Counted from the first letter of the stretch, positions 1 through 14,969 are shown. The stretch: DNA of 64,000 nucleotides from Ectocarpus siliculosus (GCA_000310025.1 FN648658.1:2520-66519); one strand, 5' to 3'. Numbers and translations: made by a program. Notes: generated by a model from the letters alone, not told the origin.

Positions 1-1740
<1,740 letters not shown>

Positions 1741-3128
1741 GCAGTTTAGTAATAGTGGCGTTTTGTGGGTGGGGGAGGCCACTCGCGTGTTCTGTAGCAT
1801 TCTGCGCTGTTTGGCTCTGCGTGGTTTGGCTGTTTGACGGCGGTCAGGAGCTTGTCGTAGCGCGGGGATCTGTAGACGAGAATGTGGACGGGGGGAGCGG
1901 GGGGCAAGACTGACTGGACGGTTTTCTCGCAGCCGGCGGGGTTACTCCTCCAATTCTTGCCGCAGGGCCGGGCAGTGCATGCCAAGTCGGGAAAGATCCA
2001 ACATGACGTGGTAGGTTGCTTCATGTACCACATATGCGGAGATACAGAGCCTCGGGTGTGGGGTGGAGAACGGCTTGGCTGGGGGGCTGGGTGGTAGGTC
2101 CATGGCGGCAAAGCACGGGTTGGCGTTTTCGCCCGGAAAATGGCGTCCTACCTGCTGTGTTTGGCATTTACCCGGCCCTCTACGAGGTGCAAAATAAACA
2201 TAAAATTCAGAAAAAACTCGTGTCTTGACGCCTGACGCTGGCACGTACTCGAAAGCTGTCCCCCAGAAATGGCATGGCCACGCGTGAAGATATGCTGGCC
2301 TACTTGGTGGTACGTGACTTGCCTTCGCGAAAACTGAGACATGCTCCAAAAAACAAGGAGAGGCGAACACGCCCCCGAGGATGGTTGGGTGTAGTTAGCC
2401 AACGACCAAGAAATCAAGGGATTCAGCCCCTAAGATAAGCTATACAGCTTGCGAGAGAAGCGTGTCGTCATGTTGCACGCGTGCTAACGTGTACCGTTCA
2501 TGACTGAAGACTATTCAAACGTGGTGCTCACCCCGACTGCGCTTTGATTATCTTCTGTCTTTTGTGGGGCGGCGTCCTGGATCCTACGATACCCCGAATA
2601 TGACTTCCAGGGAAGGCGGCAAAATAGCTCTGTCTCCGCACGCGTTCGAACTCCGCTCACAATGAAAATAGTTGTTTGCGCTGCGAGTGCCGCGGTACCT
2701 TTGCAACCGTCATGCACCCGGACACACACACCAAGGAGGTGGCTCCGACAGCTACACAAACATACGTGCCGTCTGCACGCGGGGCCCCCATCGCCAGCTG
2801 CTCCATGGGACAGCGTCAAAGCGATTGATCGATCGAATGGCGAGCCTAGTCCGGACTCCAGCACAACTTGTTACAACAGCACGTTCCCTTTTCTCTTTCC
2901 CATACGGACCCACCACACGGCGCCCTTTATACTCTATGAACATTAACTTTATACGTGTGTACTTTACGGGATGGGCGCCTGGCGATGAAGAACGAAGGGA
3001 GGATCGGTGTCAACACAACAAGGGGGGCTCGAAGTAAGTAAAAAAGCAAGCATGCCGGTGGGGGCGACGCGAATTGTGGTGTTTACCCCTCGTCACCCCC
3101 CCCCCGCGCGCGCGCTATTCTGGTGCTA
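1741..3128. other. Intergenic region between convergent genes
   Basis: This stretch lies between the stop of the RPT1 gene on the plus strand and the last exon of the glomulin-like gene on the minus strand, so it should hold both 3' UTRs. I see only short unsupported open frames and a C/G-rich run near 3090-3115. No conserved domain, RNA gene or clear repeat is visible. Confidence 0.5.
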
Positions 3129-6100
3129 TTATACTACCGCCAGCTCAAGCTCCTGAAGGCATTGCTGCGCAGCGTCCTCGAGAATGAAGAGCCGGAAGTG
3201 CTCAGGTCCAGCGTTGTTGGCCGTGATCACAGCTCCTCGCAGCTCGTCCAGCAACCCCTGAGTTAATTGCGTGCGGGTGTGCGTGTTTAGTGCGTGTGCG
3301 ATTCTTGAGGCTGCTGCGTTTTGGAATCGCGTGCGACAAGTTCTCCATCCAGCGTTTTCAAATAAAGCTTCAAACGAATAGGTTGGAGTTGTTACTTGCT
3401 GCTCGACCCTCTCTGGAGGAGGGGAGGTTTGCTTTGCGACGAGTGTCTTACCGCTGGCATATCGCGACGATCAGCATGAGCAGGAAACCCGTGAGGCCTA
3501 CATGCAGCAAAAGCAAGACAGACCTACACGAAGAGCAAACATTAACACTAATACGAAACTATTCCACTGTGAAAAATGATGAAAGGACACCTCCGTCTAC
3601 ATAACCAGCGACACACGAACACCCGACAAAATAAAAGCGGATGCATCATACACCTCCTACCCACCCACCTGCACGAGCAGTCTATTCTGCAGCAGCTTCT
3701 TCGGCTCGCGAAGCCCGAGCCTACCCCACGCCGCCCCGGCCTCCGCCCTACCACTATCCGCCCGGGCGCCGCCGACGGCGTCAAGCTTGTGCGCGTACCG
3801 GGCCAGCGCCAGCCCGCCGGTACGGCTGTCCATGTCCGCCATCAGTGACGCAAGCGGCCCTCTCCTGCACGCCCTCAGGAGCTGCCCGCACACCACGTCG
3901 CCCGCGAGCGCGGACGCGAACGGGGACGACGACGACGATGGTGCGGACGGCGCAGCTTGTTGTTGTTGTTGTTGCTGCTGCTGCTGCTGATGTTGCTGCT
4001 GCTGCTGCTGCTGCTGTTGTTGTTGCCGCTCCTCCTCCTCGATCCCACACTGCCGCAGCGCGCGGTCGATCTCCCGGCGGAAGGCGTCGAGCAGGAGCCC
4101 CCTCGCGTTCGGCCAGGGGCACAGCTCCACCAGGCGCCTCAGCAAGCGGAAGCGGGAGGCTTCGTCGGCGCCGCTCAGGATCGCCACGAGGGCCGCGTGC
4201 CCGCGAGTGCGGAGGCCAGGCAGCGGGCAGGACACCATCACGTCGACCAAGACCTGGAGGAAGCCGGCAAGGTCAAGGCGGTGGGGGTCGAAGGGTCTCC
4301 GTCGCGACGAAGGACTTGTGCCTTCGCTGGCGGTGCTGCTGCCGGCATCCCGCTGCTGCCAAGCCGCCACGTGGCGCCGAAAGGGGTGGAAGGGGGTGGG
4401 AGGGGGGCGGAAGATCGTAAGATAGTGGTGGGAGAGGAGGTCCGGGCTGTCGAACACCTTGTACCTTGTGCGCTCTCTTAACCTTACTAGCCTTTTACTA
4501 CCCGTAAAACTCGTGATTGTGTCCTGATGTGCGTGTGTGCCCGTACGGAGTGTCTGTATCTCGTGAGGGAAGAAGCGGGTGCGATTCCATTTCTTTCGTA
4601 TGTGCAAGCAAAGATCTCGATTCTCAACTCAAATACAAACACAAATTCAAACGACGAATGTGACGTGCACAGGAAAACAACAAGCAATAACGCGCCTCTT
4701 GTCGGCCCCCGCCATTCCAAGCACCGCCTCCGCCGCCGTCATCACCCGCACCGTCGATCTCTTCGTCCCCGGGTTCCCAGTCAAAAGCATAGGCGCCCGA
4801 GCGATCGGGAAACCCCCCGAGGCGTTCGGCCACGAAGCACGCCAGCTCCAACCCTTTGTTGGCGACACGCCTCGACCTGTCCCGCATCAGCACCTTTTTT
4901 TTTAACCCGTTCCGGGACGAATGGAAAAGAGTGGGAAGACGTGGGGCGGGGGCGTACTCATGTGCCTTAGTTGTTAAGGCCATTGACCACGCGTCCAGAT
5001 GTGGGTCGGGGGGGAGCGGATTGGTGTGAGCGGCGGCCTGAGTATGCCCAGGACTGATGCACTCCTCATCGGATGCTACAAAAAGACAAGTACCCAGCGA
5101 TAGACGATCCGTTCTCCACAGAGAAGCCGCCACGAGACCTGACGTTCGGCTGCAACCGAACTAGGGAACCCTCACACTCTTGGTGTAACAGCACCTCTGT
5201 TTCGGAGCCATGGCGGTGCGATGATACTTGAATCACGCTCCCGTGCACCACGCGGGCTTCCGGTATTTAGTACTGACATACGTGTGTGCGTGGTGCTAAT
5301 CAGCCCGATGGCGGGCTGACCTCCCCTGTTGCCTCCTACCTCCGCGTGCGGAAGAAACAGCCGGCGTTCCGTCCGCCGTGACCACACCAGGGGGAGCCAC
5401 TTGTCGCGGAGCCTCGGCTCGCAGGCGACCTGCCCGGGTGCAGGCAAAGAAGACGAACCTCTCAGCAGGCATTAAAACGCGCTCACCACATCTTCGCGAC
5501 CAAAGAGCACAAACAAGCTGCTAAATCATAGTGATTCATGGTGGACGGAGGGAGGGGGTGGTGTCTCAAAGCGACCGCTGGCGTAGCGAGGCCGTCTCGG
5601 AGCACGTTCTACGTGCGCTGGAAAAATTATTCGCCTCAAAACGCTCAACAAGTGCCTTCCTACCTCCGGTTTACGTTGGAAGCTTGCATGAGCACGACAC
5701 CCAGCGACAAGCGAAGGGAAAACAACTTCCGACCCCCTTGATCTACATACCCATGTACCTCCCGCCCAACAAAGCGGTCATCAAAAACCACCGCGACGTG
5801 CGGAATCTCAACCCGGCTCGTTGATCTCACTCACCAGGTATGCGAGGGTCGACACCCCTCGGAGCGTCCACGGCAGAGCACCGTTAACGGCAGCCTCTGC
5901 AAGCCCAACCGCCCCGCCTAACCTCGCTGCCGGCAGTTGCGACTTCCCCTCTTCTCCACCGCCCTCGCTCTTTCTCCTCCTCCGCTTAACCCCGCTCGCG
6001 TAGGACACTCGGCACCCGTGGAGCAGAGCGAACCGCAGGTCGAGGGGGCTATCGACGACGATTCCGATCAGCCGCTCCTCGGCTCTTGCCAGCGATTCCC

Positions 6101-7919
6101 CCGCCGCGGGGTTATCTTCAGAGCCTGTGGCGGCAGCAGCGGCTGCGGCAGCTGCCGTGCAGCACACCGACGTCTCCCCCGCGAGCTCCAACGCCGACAG
6201 CGCGAAGCCTATGTACGCCGCCAGCGACAGATCTGACGCCGAGACGCCTTCTTTTTCCCCAGACCCGACGGCGTGGCCACTCCCCCCGGCGCTCGCCGCC
6301 ACCGCCGCCGCCGCCGGCCTGCCTTCTCCGCGTCCCGCCGTTGGAAGCCCCGAAACCGCGAGCAGCGCCCGTTCCGCGCTTGCCTGCTCCATCAGGGGAC
6401 CGATGAAGTCGGCTGCGGTCTCTGCGGCGGAGGCGGCCGCGTCGTACGCCGCACTCGAGGGCATGTCTCCATCCGCTGTTGGCAGCAGCGGCGGCGGTGG
6501 CGGTGGTTCTTCTCCTCTATCCCGACCAGTGCCATCGTCGTCGGGATCTTCATCGGCATCACTCCCGCTCGATTTTTGCCGTAGTCCGGGTTCAGCCGGT
6601 GCGTCGCCGGCAGCCGCAACCAAACCCACGCGTTTCGCCGCTTTGAGCGCTGGTCGCAAAGAAGCCTCCAAAAACTTCGACCGGCGTGCAGTTGCCATTC
6701 GTTCTGTGCTGCGCCGCAGGATTGTCAGAACCACGCGTACAGTCCTGCCGTACCAGAGGCAGCGACGTAGAGGCGTGGGTTTCTTCCCGTGCGTTTCAAC
6801 AGGCTTCGTCGACCGAAAAACGGAGCTGAGCATCTTGGATGTCGTGCACATGTTACGGCTGATTCCGCATGTGAACGCAGATAGTCGCACGAGACCTCTG
6901 TTCTTATCGCTCTACAAGAACAAGGAAACCGCAACTAACGAATGCCGGTACATGGGTGGTAGTTGCGGACAGAACAAGCATGGGGGGAAACTCCATTCAG
7001 TAGAGACGAGGCATTGCTATCACCGTCCGTGGGGAATACTTTCATCACAAGGAACGCGAACGAAGGGGCTGCCTCACCTTGCTTTGGTATAGGCGTGGAG
7101 GTGCTCAAGCGTCATGAGGTGCAGCTCCTTCGGGCTGAAAATCTCCGCCATTGCCAAGGCCAACCCCTCCGACAGGGCGGCGCAATCGTCCGCGTCGCGC
7201 GACGTTGTTAGCGTCTCCGCCTCATCCGATGACTTCTCGAAAGTACCCGTGACGCTGCCGCTGCTGTTAGGGCTAGGGGAGGTGGCAAACCGCTCCAGGC
7301 AACCCACCACGAGCCCGAAGGCTTCCCAGGACACCGTGTCGAGGACTTCACCGACAGCCGCGCGGTGACTGTGCTCGCCTGAGAGGCACAACGGGAAAAG
7401 AAAGGAAGAGTGTGTCTTGTTTAGCAAAGTTCAAGTCTTAGTCTGACATGTTACAGCTCTACATGGTGGCAAAAAGTGTTGAGACGAGTCCGCACTGTAC
7501 CCTTTGCGTCCTGGGGCGAGTCGGCATCGGAAGCTGTACCAATATGTACGAGCACCGGAGATACATGTTTCCGAGAGGAGATATTTGTTGTGCCGTGCAT
7601 ATCCCGTACGCTGATGTTGGGTGAAACCTCGAGAACAGGAGGATGACGAACACCTTGCTCTACTGGTGCGCGAATTTGTCGGTGGCAGCTGTAAGTGGTA
7701 CGCTAGAGCAGTACTGTAGCACAACCCGCTCTCACCATCGACAAGCATGTCATAGAGTCCTTGCAGTGTCACTCGGACGCGCGGCCCCTGCAGATCCCGC
7801 TCAAGCGAAGATACCAATGCTTCCCGAGAACACTGCAGTCCGATCCCCTCTTCATCTTGAGGCGAGAATGCCAGCAAACCCACGGCCGCCATGGCAGTCA
7901 TCTCCTCGGCGATATCCAT
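3129..7919 (-). CDS. GLMN: Glomulin/ALF4-like protein (SCF-RBX1 inhibitor family)
   Basis: Glomulin and plant ALF4 are HEAT-like repeat proteins that bind the RBX1 RING and restrain SCF ubiquitin ligases. Exons on the minus strand are 7919-7736, 7378-7078, 6744-5835, 5429-5340, 4893 to about 4720, about 4355 (or 4321) to 3669, and 3257-3129 (TAA at 3131-3129). Phases fit at every junction except the unresolved one between about 4720 and 4355. Family landmarks appear in order: SPKELHLMTLEHL, VSTLAYL, LPHAEVLMRDRSRRVANKGLEL, then GFLQVLVDVMVSCPLPGLR and RFRLLRRLVELCPWPNARG, matching the human order around SLAYLV, VISKGLELL and VKVMTLCP. The start is the first ATG of the frame; an upstream exon is possible. 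The estimated product, about 800 residues, exceeds the usual 590-630 because of acidic/Ala/Pro and glutamine insertions. Confidence 0.78.
3958..4026 (-). repeat. CAG/CAA tract encoding polyglutamine in the glomulin-like gene
   Basis: On the coding (minus) strand the tract encodes about eleven Gln, one His, then about eleven more Gln, flanked by Glu/Arg and Ala/Pro/Ser. The mixture of CAG and CAA codons makes it an interrupted repeat. It sits within the conserved C-terminal region, between the segments equivalent to the helices around VELCPWPNARG and GQLLRACRRGP. Confidence 0.9.
4947..5001 (-). repeat. Short dispersed repeat with tRNA 5'-half-like sequence, copy 1
   Basis: Read on the minus strand it contains GGACGCGTGGTCAATGG and ends toward GAGTACGCCCCC. 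The same unit is found at 47488-47545 (minus) and 61542-61592 (plus). The core resembles an RNA polymerase III A box with a possible D-arm, but no B box follows. It lies in an intron, just 5' of the exon starting at 4893 of the glomulin-like gene. Confidence 0.5.
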
Positions 7920-8310
7920 GTCTGTCTATCTATGGAGTTGCCGTTGCCCGCGGTGTGGCAAAGGTACGGCTGTTCCGCCCCGCCGACCTTCTGCATACAC
8001 CAAGCTGATACCAGCAATACGCACAAATTCAAAGGGTCTGAGGCAACCTAACAATACATTGCCACTTCACACAAGAAGAGTAGCACGAATCTGGCGTCCG
8101 TTGAGGAGAAAGGGCTCAATCGTGGTCTCGAGTCTCGAAGGTGGGAGTGCGTAGGAGGGAGTTTGGGTTCGCCCTCGGTGGCCGCAAGGAGTACCAGCCC
8201 ATCTGATGGCGTTCCTACCCAGGGGCGCGGAGCCCCCCCCCCCCCCCCGTTTGCCAGCAACAGCAACAGCAACACCGCTCACCGCACAGCAGTCCACATG
8301 CACGGAGGTC

Positions 8311-11300
8311 ATGAGGACTCATAAGCATCGCCGTGGAACCACCCTGCTGGTGATACTGCAGGCGTGGATATTCCCGTGCCATGGGTTCACTTACGCGCCG
8401 CACAGCCTCGGCACCTCCCGATCTGGGTCCTCGTCGCCGGTGGGACATCAATCCTCCCTCGCTGCGCTGCAGCCTCGCCTGCTCAACGCCGCCATGGCTG
8501 TCTCAAGGGACACGCTGCCAGCCCTGAGCATGGCCGATGATGGAGAAGGGGCACTCTTCGGCCCAGAGGAGGTGCGTTGTTTTCAGGATCGTGCGTTGTT
8601 GCAGTGGTTTGCGCCCTTGTTGCAGTTGTGGGTTGTTCTCTACGAGTATGCTGCTGCTGCTGCTGCGTCGGGAAAACGCGCCACATGAACGGCGGCGGCA
8701 GACCGGAGAGTACGCTAGGAGCCGCTTGTCCTGCTGCGACAAGCCGAGCGCATCCCACTTATGTGGTGCTGTAGGCTGCACAGCAGCAGCCTACGCCAAG
8801 CTTATGCGGTACACGAAAATCAACCACATGATGGCGGGTTTGTTTCCAACAGCAACAGCAGAGATGCACACGTACATGTTAGCTGTTGTTTGCCGTTGGC
8901 TTGCGTGTAAGCGCGTTTCTCCAGGACATCAACTCATAGGAACCACAGGTCTGCTCGAACTGGAGCAGCCTCTTTGGTCTTGTGCTGTAGCATGTCCCCG
9001 TACACTACAGCAGTAGAGCGAACGTAATTATTTCTTCTTCGGGCAATATGTCAAACCGACTGTAATTTCTTTTGTTCTTGGAAAAGCCCCAACACCACCG
9101 TTTCCATCCCCGGAAGCTTGACTCAAGTCGAACCAACCGCACGTCCCCTCCTAAGCCTAGGGTTACGATATCACCAACCCAACCTCTGCTGCCGCCGACG
9201 CCGCTACCGCTGTTTCTGCGCCAAAACAGTCGGAAGGAGGTCCCGCCGGGCCGGGCGGAGACAGCAACCCCCTCGGCCCCCCCCCGCCTTATCGAGAAGA
9301 GCACACCCCCGGCGGCACCCGATTCAAGGAGCTCCTCGCCCGGGCCAACGGCCAGGGCGCTCCCCCCCCGCCGCCGCCGCCGTCGGCCAAGCCCCGGCGC
9401 GCCCTCCCGCCGGAAGGCGCTCCGGACTACGACGACGATAACCAGTGGGAGGAGCAGGCCATCGGGTCCCCGGACGTGCCGGACCCGCCCCTCCGGGAGA
9501 ACATGCCGGGGCTGGACCTCGGGCCCGAGCTCGACTACGGGGGCGGGGGCGAGGCCGGCGCGAGCGGCAGCGGCGGCAGCCGGTTCTCGCGGATGATGAA
9601 CCAGGCCAGGCAGAACGACGACCGGCAGGAGGCCGGGATGGCGCCGAGGGCGAGCCCGCGGTCGCCGCAGGAGGTGGCGAAGCGGGCGGCAGCGGCGCAG
9701 GCCCCCGTGAGCAAGGAGGAGAAGGAGAGGGCCATTAAGGCGGCCGTGGAGCGGCAGCAGAAGATGATGGCCAAGGCGAGGGGGATCGACCTTGACGACC
9801 CGACCCTCGAGGGTGCCGAGCTGGCCAGGAAGAAAGCTCTGAGCCGAGCACAGGCGGAGGCACAGTGAGTGGTAGAGTTGATGCAGTGCTGTCGACGGTT
9901 GTTGCGTAACGCCAATGGCCGTTCGGTGGTGGTGCACACTTGTCGATGACAACCGCTTTTTCTGTAACCGTGTTGTTGCTGCGTTGCTTAGTGAGATCTT
10001 TGGATACTCCTGTGCGCTGTATGTAGGTTTCCTGGTCACTAGCGGGTGCTGGGAGCTGATGCATGTACGTGTCGATCTGGCGCGTCGGTCCTGTAGGGTT
10101 TCACTCGGGCTTCTGGCCTGAGTACGCGCTTGTTGTTGATGGCACCTCCTGCATTTCTCGATTGTGTGTCTGCTGATACGCGAGAGCCTGCACGCAGCAA
10201 CGACTTTACGGCAAAGCCTCATGGAGTTTTCCTGTCTTTGGAGGCCTTAGTCCTGTGGTCTTTCCTCGCTATGCCTTGCTCCGGGGTCCGGGCTTGCCCC
10301 GTGTCCCCTGTCGGCCAAACGTGCGCGCACGTGCAACACAGCATGCTGAATGACTGGCCGATTGCAACCTGTCCTCGATCCGCTGTCGTTTTGTGGCGCC
10401 ACGGCAACCAACAGGGCCGGCGGCTACGTGCCGAGCTCGAGCGCCGCGGACGACTACCTCAACTCCCTCAAGGCCGACTCGCAGAAGAAGCAGAAGGAAA
10501 CGCAGGCTAAGCTGCGCGGGGAGCCCCTTCCCCCCAGAGAAGGACCGCTCCTGTCTGCTTCCCCGCCCACCGAAACGGCCACATCAGATGTGCCGGATAA
10601 GGTATCACGAGAGGAAATATGGCACCTTTGGCGTTAATCCCGAGGAAAGTTTTGCGGCTATGTACTCGCCCACCAAGAGCATCCTGTCTCATTGCTCCTG
10701 CTGATGCTGATGCTGACTCGAACAAAACGATAACAACGCCCGAGGTCGCCCGGAGAACGACGCAACACAAAATGATGGGTTTTTTGGGGGGAGGCGCGAG
10801 GGGGGTTGCCTCAGTTGGTTTTCCCGGACTCGTTTTGTTCCGAAGACCTCTGTCGCGTCGACTCCGCTTGGCCGGTTACAGCAGTAGGAGGGCAGAAGCA
10901 CGCAGACAATCGTCAGAGCTAACACATTAGTCAGGAATGGTTCGAATTTTGCAGACGAAAATATCCTTCCAATTGCTGTCCGGCTGGTCGAAGAACAATC
11001 TGCCGTGGGGCGTCGATGCCTTCGAGAAGATCAGAGTTTTCATCAATGATTCGGATAACATGGCTTGAGTGTCATGGACTTCATCCTTGAAGTATCCATA
11101 CCAGTCGAAGGGGAAGAGGTTATTGCGAACTGTCCAGCTGCCATTACCCCGTCTTGTACATTGCCCCCTTTTCATCATGGCTGCCATAACGTGAACAACA
11201 TGTGTTGACTCGTAACCAACAGTGGAAGACTGTAATGTTTCCTCTTTTGACACACACGTTGATGCTTCAGATCAAAACCCGTCCGCCGGTCGTTAGCATT

Positions 11301-13224
11301 TATCTGGCGTTGTGGTGCCAGATCCGGCTTCTTGCCACCGTACGACCCAAAACGATTGAATGCTTGGATTCACGAGCGGTACTTCTGAGCTTTGATCATT
11401 TGTTTGTTTCCTGTTGGACTCTTGACACTTTTTGGTGTCGCCGGCAAGAGGTGACCAACAGCCTGCCCGCTCCGCGTTTGCCCACATCAGCTTTTTTTTT
11501 TTTATCGTAGGTTCCTGCCGTTCATGCTGTCCCCCCTCCGATCACATCACCCCCCCCCCCTGCTCCACCCAACCGCTGTCAGTCGGCGGCGCCCCTGTCG
11601 TCGGGGGAGGACTACGAGCGGGTGAAGCCCCAGAAGCGCACGGCCGCTTCGTGGAGCATCCAGAACAAGGCCGACCAGTACATGGCTTCCCTCAAGGGGA
11701 TCAAGGTAGAACTCGCGGACGACAACCCGTACCTGAAGGAGTCTCTGGTTGAAGAGCCGCGGCAGCCGGTGCGGCGGCCGCCGCCGCCGCCGCCCAAGCC
11801 CCCGCTCGGCCCCCAGATGAGCTACGCCGAGAAGATGAAGCTCGCCAAGGGGGCGAAAGCTGCGGGTACCGCGACCGCCGCTGCGCCTTCGTCGAACGTG
11901 GTCGCGGCCCCTGTTGCTACCCTGCCCCCTGCAACCGAGGCGCCACCGCCGCCGGCCCCGTCTTCTGGATCGCCCGCTCTCAGCTATGCGGAGAAGCTGA
12001 AGCAGGCCCAGGCCCAAAAGGCCGCCGCCGGTAACGGGGTTTTCCCGAAGTCGGTGCCGCCGCCGCCGCCGCCGCCGCCGCCAACCGCGGCTGCTGCTGC
12101 CGTCGCCCCTGCGTCGAGGAGACTGTTGGAGCAGGATATGCCGTCGGGTGGTTTGGTTGACGAAGGCGACTCGCAGGCAAAGGTGAGCAAGCGCGTTGTG
12201 TTCCCGGCAAGAATAGGTATTATTGCTTGGTACGATGCCGGCAGAGCGCAGTGGAGTCAAGCTGGGTTGTTCTGTTGTGTTTTGCGTTCTTTGCTCGCCT
12301 CTCTGCCAAAATGGATTCGACAAAGTGCAAAATCGGTTATCCGGCTTACCGGAGGCAGCATCGGACCATTCACCCGCCGCACTACTACTGCTGTCTCGCC
12401 CGAAACAGATGGTTAAGTTGATGGACCTGCTTACGGAGCACAAGACGGCTGGACTCGAGGGCGAGGACCGCGTGTCCGAACTGCGCCACTCCCTCGTCGA
12501 TGCGCGTGAAGCCCTCCGGGCCGAGACTTACGGTAGGTCGGCGGCCGCGGCCGCGGCGCCGACAGCGGCGACGGTGTCATCGAAGCCCATGCCACCACCA
12601 CCACCACCACCGCCGCAACCAGCAGCAGCAGCAGCTCCGTCGCCCCCATCGCCACAGCAACAGCAGCAGTCGGCCCCGCCGGCCCCGCCAACGACTAGCC
12701 CAGAAGACGCGGCGATCCTTCGCCGCTGCAGCGCCCTGCTGCAGGCGCACGTGCACTCGGGGCTCGCGGGCCAGGACCTCCAGGCCCTGGTGGAAGGACT
12801 CGCGTCCTCCCTCACCATCGTCACGGCCCAGGTCGTGACCGGCACTGCCGCCGCGGCCGCCGCGGCCGGCGGCGGCGCTAGCGGAGCACCACCAGCAGCG
12901 GCGGGGGGTGATGATACGGGGGTGCCGGCTTACGCCGGGGGGATTCAGTCCGTAGGGGGAGCCCTGTCGGACATGGGCGTGGCGAAGAAACCGGCGTCGT
13001 TCTTGCCGGAGGAGGGGGAGGGGGACGGGAGCGCCGGGTGGACGGGGGGAAGCCTCGGGGAGGAGGAGAAGGCCGCGGCCTCTAAGGCGCTGGGCTACCT
13101 GCTCAAGCATCGCGGCGGGAAAGGGTACGGGCGCGGGAAGATGACCGGCGCGCAGGCGGAGGCGATGGTGGCGGCGCTCGCCGAGGTGACCGAGATCATG
13201 GAGGAGGAGATGGTCGAAGAATAA
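8311..13224 (+). CDS. Unrecognised plastid-targeted low-complexity repeat protein
   Basis: Five exons, 8311-8571, 9161-9864, 10415-10601, 11511-12182 and 12409-13224, join in consistent phases (0, 2, 0, 0) to give 879 residues. ATG 8311 is preferred over the in-frame 8206 because it is followed at once by a basic stretch and the hydrophobic core TTLLVILQAWIFPCHG, then FTYAP. A Phe directly after the cleavage site is the hallmark of heterokont bipartite plastid targeting (ASAFAP-type). The mature part is rich in Pro, Ala, Gly and charge and carries related short helical motifs: ADDYLNSLKADSQKK, ADQYMASLKGIKVEL, SYAEKMKLAKGAK and SYAEKLKQAQAQK. The C-terminal exon has helical blocks around MVKLMDLLTEHK, AILRRCSALLQAHV and KALGYLLKHRGGKGYG and ends MEEEMVEE. 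I do not recognise a family. Function is unknown; plastid location is inference. Confidence 0.75.
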
Positions 13225-14969
13225 GTTTCATTTTGGGGGGGTGAGGGGGGGGGCGTTGTTTGACCATTGACCACACGGACGTGTGGGGAGTTGTGATGAT
13301 TTAGAGACAGGGCCGAAGGTGGACAGGAAGATAATGCGCCTGGGCGAGAGCCGGTTTGACGTGCGATGTTCAGAACGAGTGTCGGGGCCAGCGAGGTTCA
13401 GCCACGAACTGGTTGTTGTTTCTGACTTGGGAGGTAGCCAAGAGGTGCCGGAAGGAACAACACGTGCGTGAGAGAAAGAAGAGAGACCGGGGTGGGGGGG
13501 GGGGGAGCCAGACCTGAACTAATGCCGTAGAGGAGTTGAGGTGAGGGTTGAGGTGTACTAGAAGCTTGTCACCCTCGACACGAACAAACTTTTGACAGTC
13601 GGCATGTAGTTAGTATAGTGTGGGCTTTCTAGGGTAAAAACGCGGACCAAGTGCGTGCATGGCATGCCCTGTTTTTCTTGGCGATGTGGCGTATGATAGG
13701 ACAAGCGACTCGACTACTGTTCAGAAAGGCCGATGTGAGACAGGAGATAAGGCCGCTTCCAAACAAAATGGTGTAGCTCCCCATGTAACTTCTTGGAACG
13801 GATCGACGACGTCCACTTTGCCTCGCCCAAACTCTTTTAAGCATGGCTTCTCCGCTGCACCGAGGTATGCCCCCGAGTCAGCGAGGGGACCCTTGGAGCG
13901 CCGCATCCCGTCCGCCTTTGCGACTCGGGAAGCCTTGATTGTGTTTGTGTGCGCCACATCACGCGGCCATGATGCATACCATGGCGTGGGGTTGCGTTCC
14001 ACTATGGTAGATTTTTTGGACTTCGGGTATCAGCTCATTCACAGACCTTTCGGTCAGGGCTTCTTGTCCGCTACACACAAGACCACAGGTTCATCAGACA
14101 CGCTTGGTGGACGCACACCACACCCAAGGTCATGTTGCCTGCGAAACAAGATATAGCAAGCTTTGCATACATTACAGGACAACCACGTGTATCAAGAGGT
14201 CTACAGCTGCAGCTACGAGAGCAACACAGATGGGGAAGAAGGGAGGGGGGGGGAGGGGGTACTAATCCTCTGACTAGGGATAGCTAATTCTTTTTCTTTA
14301 CAGCGCATGTTTCTTGGCGATCCGGCGTATGCAACGGTATGGACCTTTGCTCTTGACTCCAAAACAGCAACAGCCTGCCCAACGAGCACAGCACCATCGC
14401 ATCTCAATAGGTCAACAGAGCTGGCTCTCTCTCTCCTAGGCGTCATTTTGGTCAGGCCTCTGCCTGCAACTAGTCTCTTGGGGAAAGACCGGAATGGTTT
14501 CGAGAATGACTACTTTTGCCAGGTGTGCAACATAGCTCCAACGCGCGCCGCGAATCCGCGAAAAAGATAAAAAAAGAAAGCACACAAGCAGACGACGGCA
14601 GCAGTAGTTCTCGCCGTATCGTGCAGCTGATTTTCGACACGATCATCGGTGTTTACGTCGCTTTCCCTCTTCCTACGGTGGGTTACGTCGCTTTCCCTCT
14701 CCTACGGTCCTAATCGAGGGCTGTATGCGCTCGCCATATGCGCTCGTAAGCGCACAGGAAGCAACGCCAGTGCGTTGACACCACACGGAACAGCGGGCAC
14801 AGATGCGCACAAGCCTCCTCGCAGAGGTCAAGCTCTCCTTGCGCTAATCGCAATTACCGCCAGCCGCACCACCCCCCTCCGCGCCCTCCACCTAGAAGCC
14901 CCGCTGAAACAGTTGCTAGCGGAGCGACCGAGCTACACCGAGTGGTTCCAACGCCGCTGCCGCTGTAGT
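13225..14969. other. Intergenic region between convergent genes
   Basis: It lies between the stop of the plastid-targeted protein gene and the stop of the minus-strand MAM33 gene. It starts with G-rich tracts, has a short match (TGACCATTGACCAC) near 13260 to the dispersed repeat described at 47.5 kb, and holds a two-copy tandem repeat near 14651-14706. No gene could be supported. Confidence 0.5.
14651..14706. repeat. Two-copy tandem repeat, about 29 bp unit
   Basis: Two adjacent copies share TTACGTCGCTTTCCCTCT followed by CCTACGG, with one or two base differences. It lies 3' of MAM33 in noncoding DNA. Confidence 0.8.

Noticed and set aside
6127-7092. Plus-strand open frame of 321 codons rich in Ala, Ser and Pro
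   Set aside because: Antisense of the large glomulin-like exon 6744-5835; the minus-strand frame carries the family motifs.
9005-10222. Long minus-strand open frame of 405 codons
   Set aside because: It is the antisense shadow of the GC-rich exon 9161-9864 of the plastid-targeted protein; its composition is Arg/His/Leu-rich with no domain, and the sense frame has matching splice phases.
13660-14340. Apparent repeat TTTCTTGGCGAT..GGCGTATG at 13670 and 14308
   Set aside because: Only about 20 bases match and the flanks do not align, so it may be chance.
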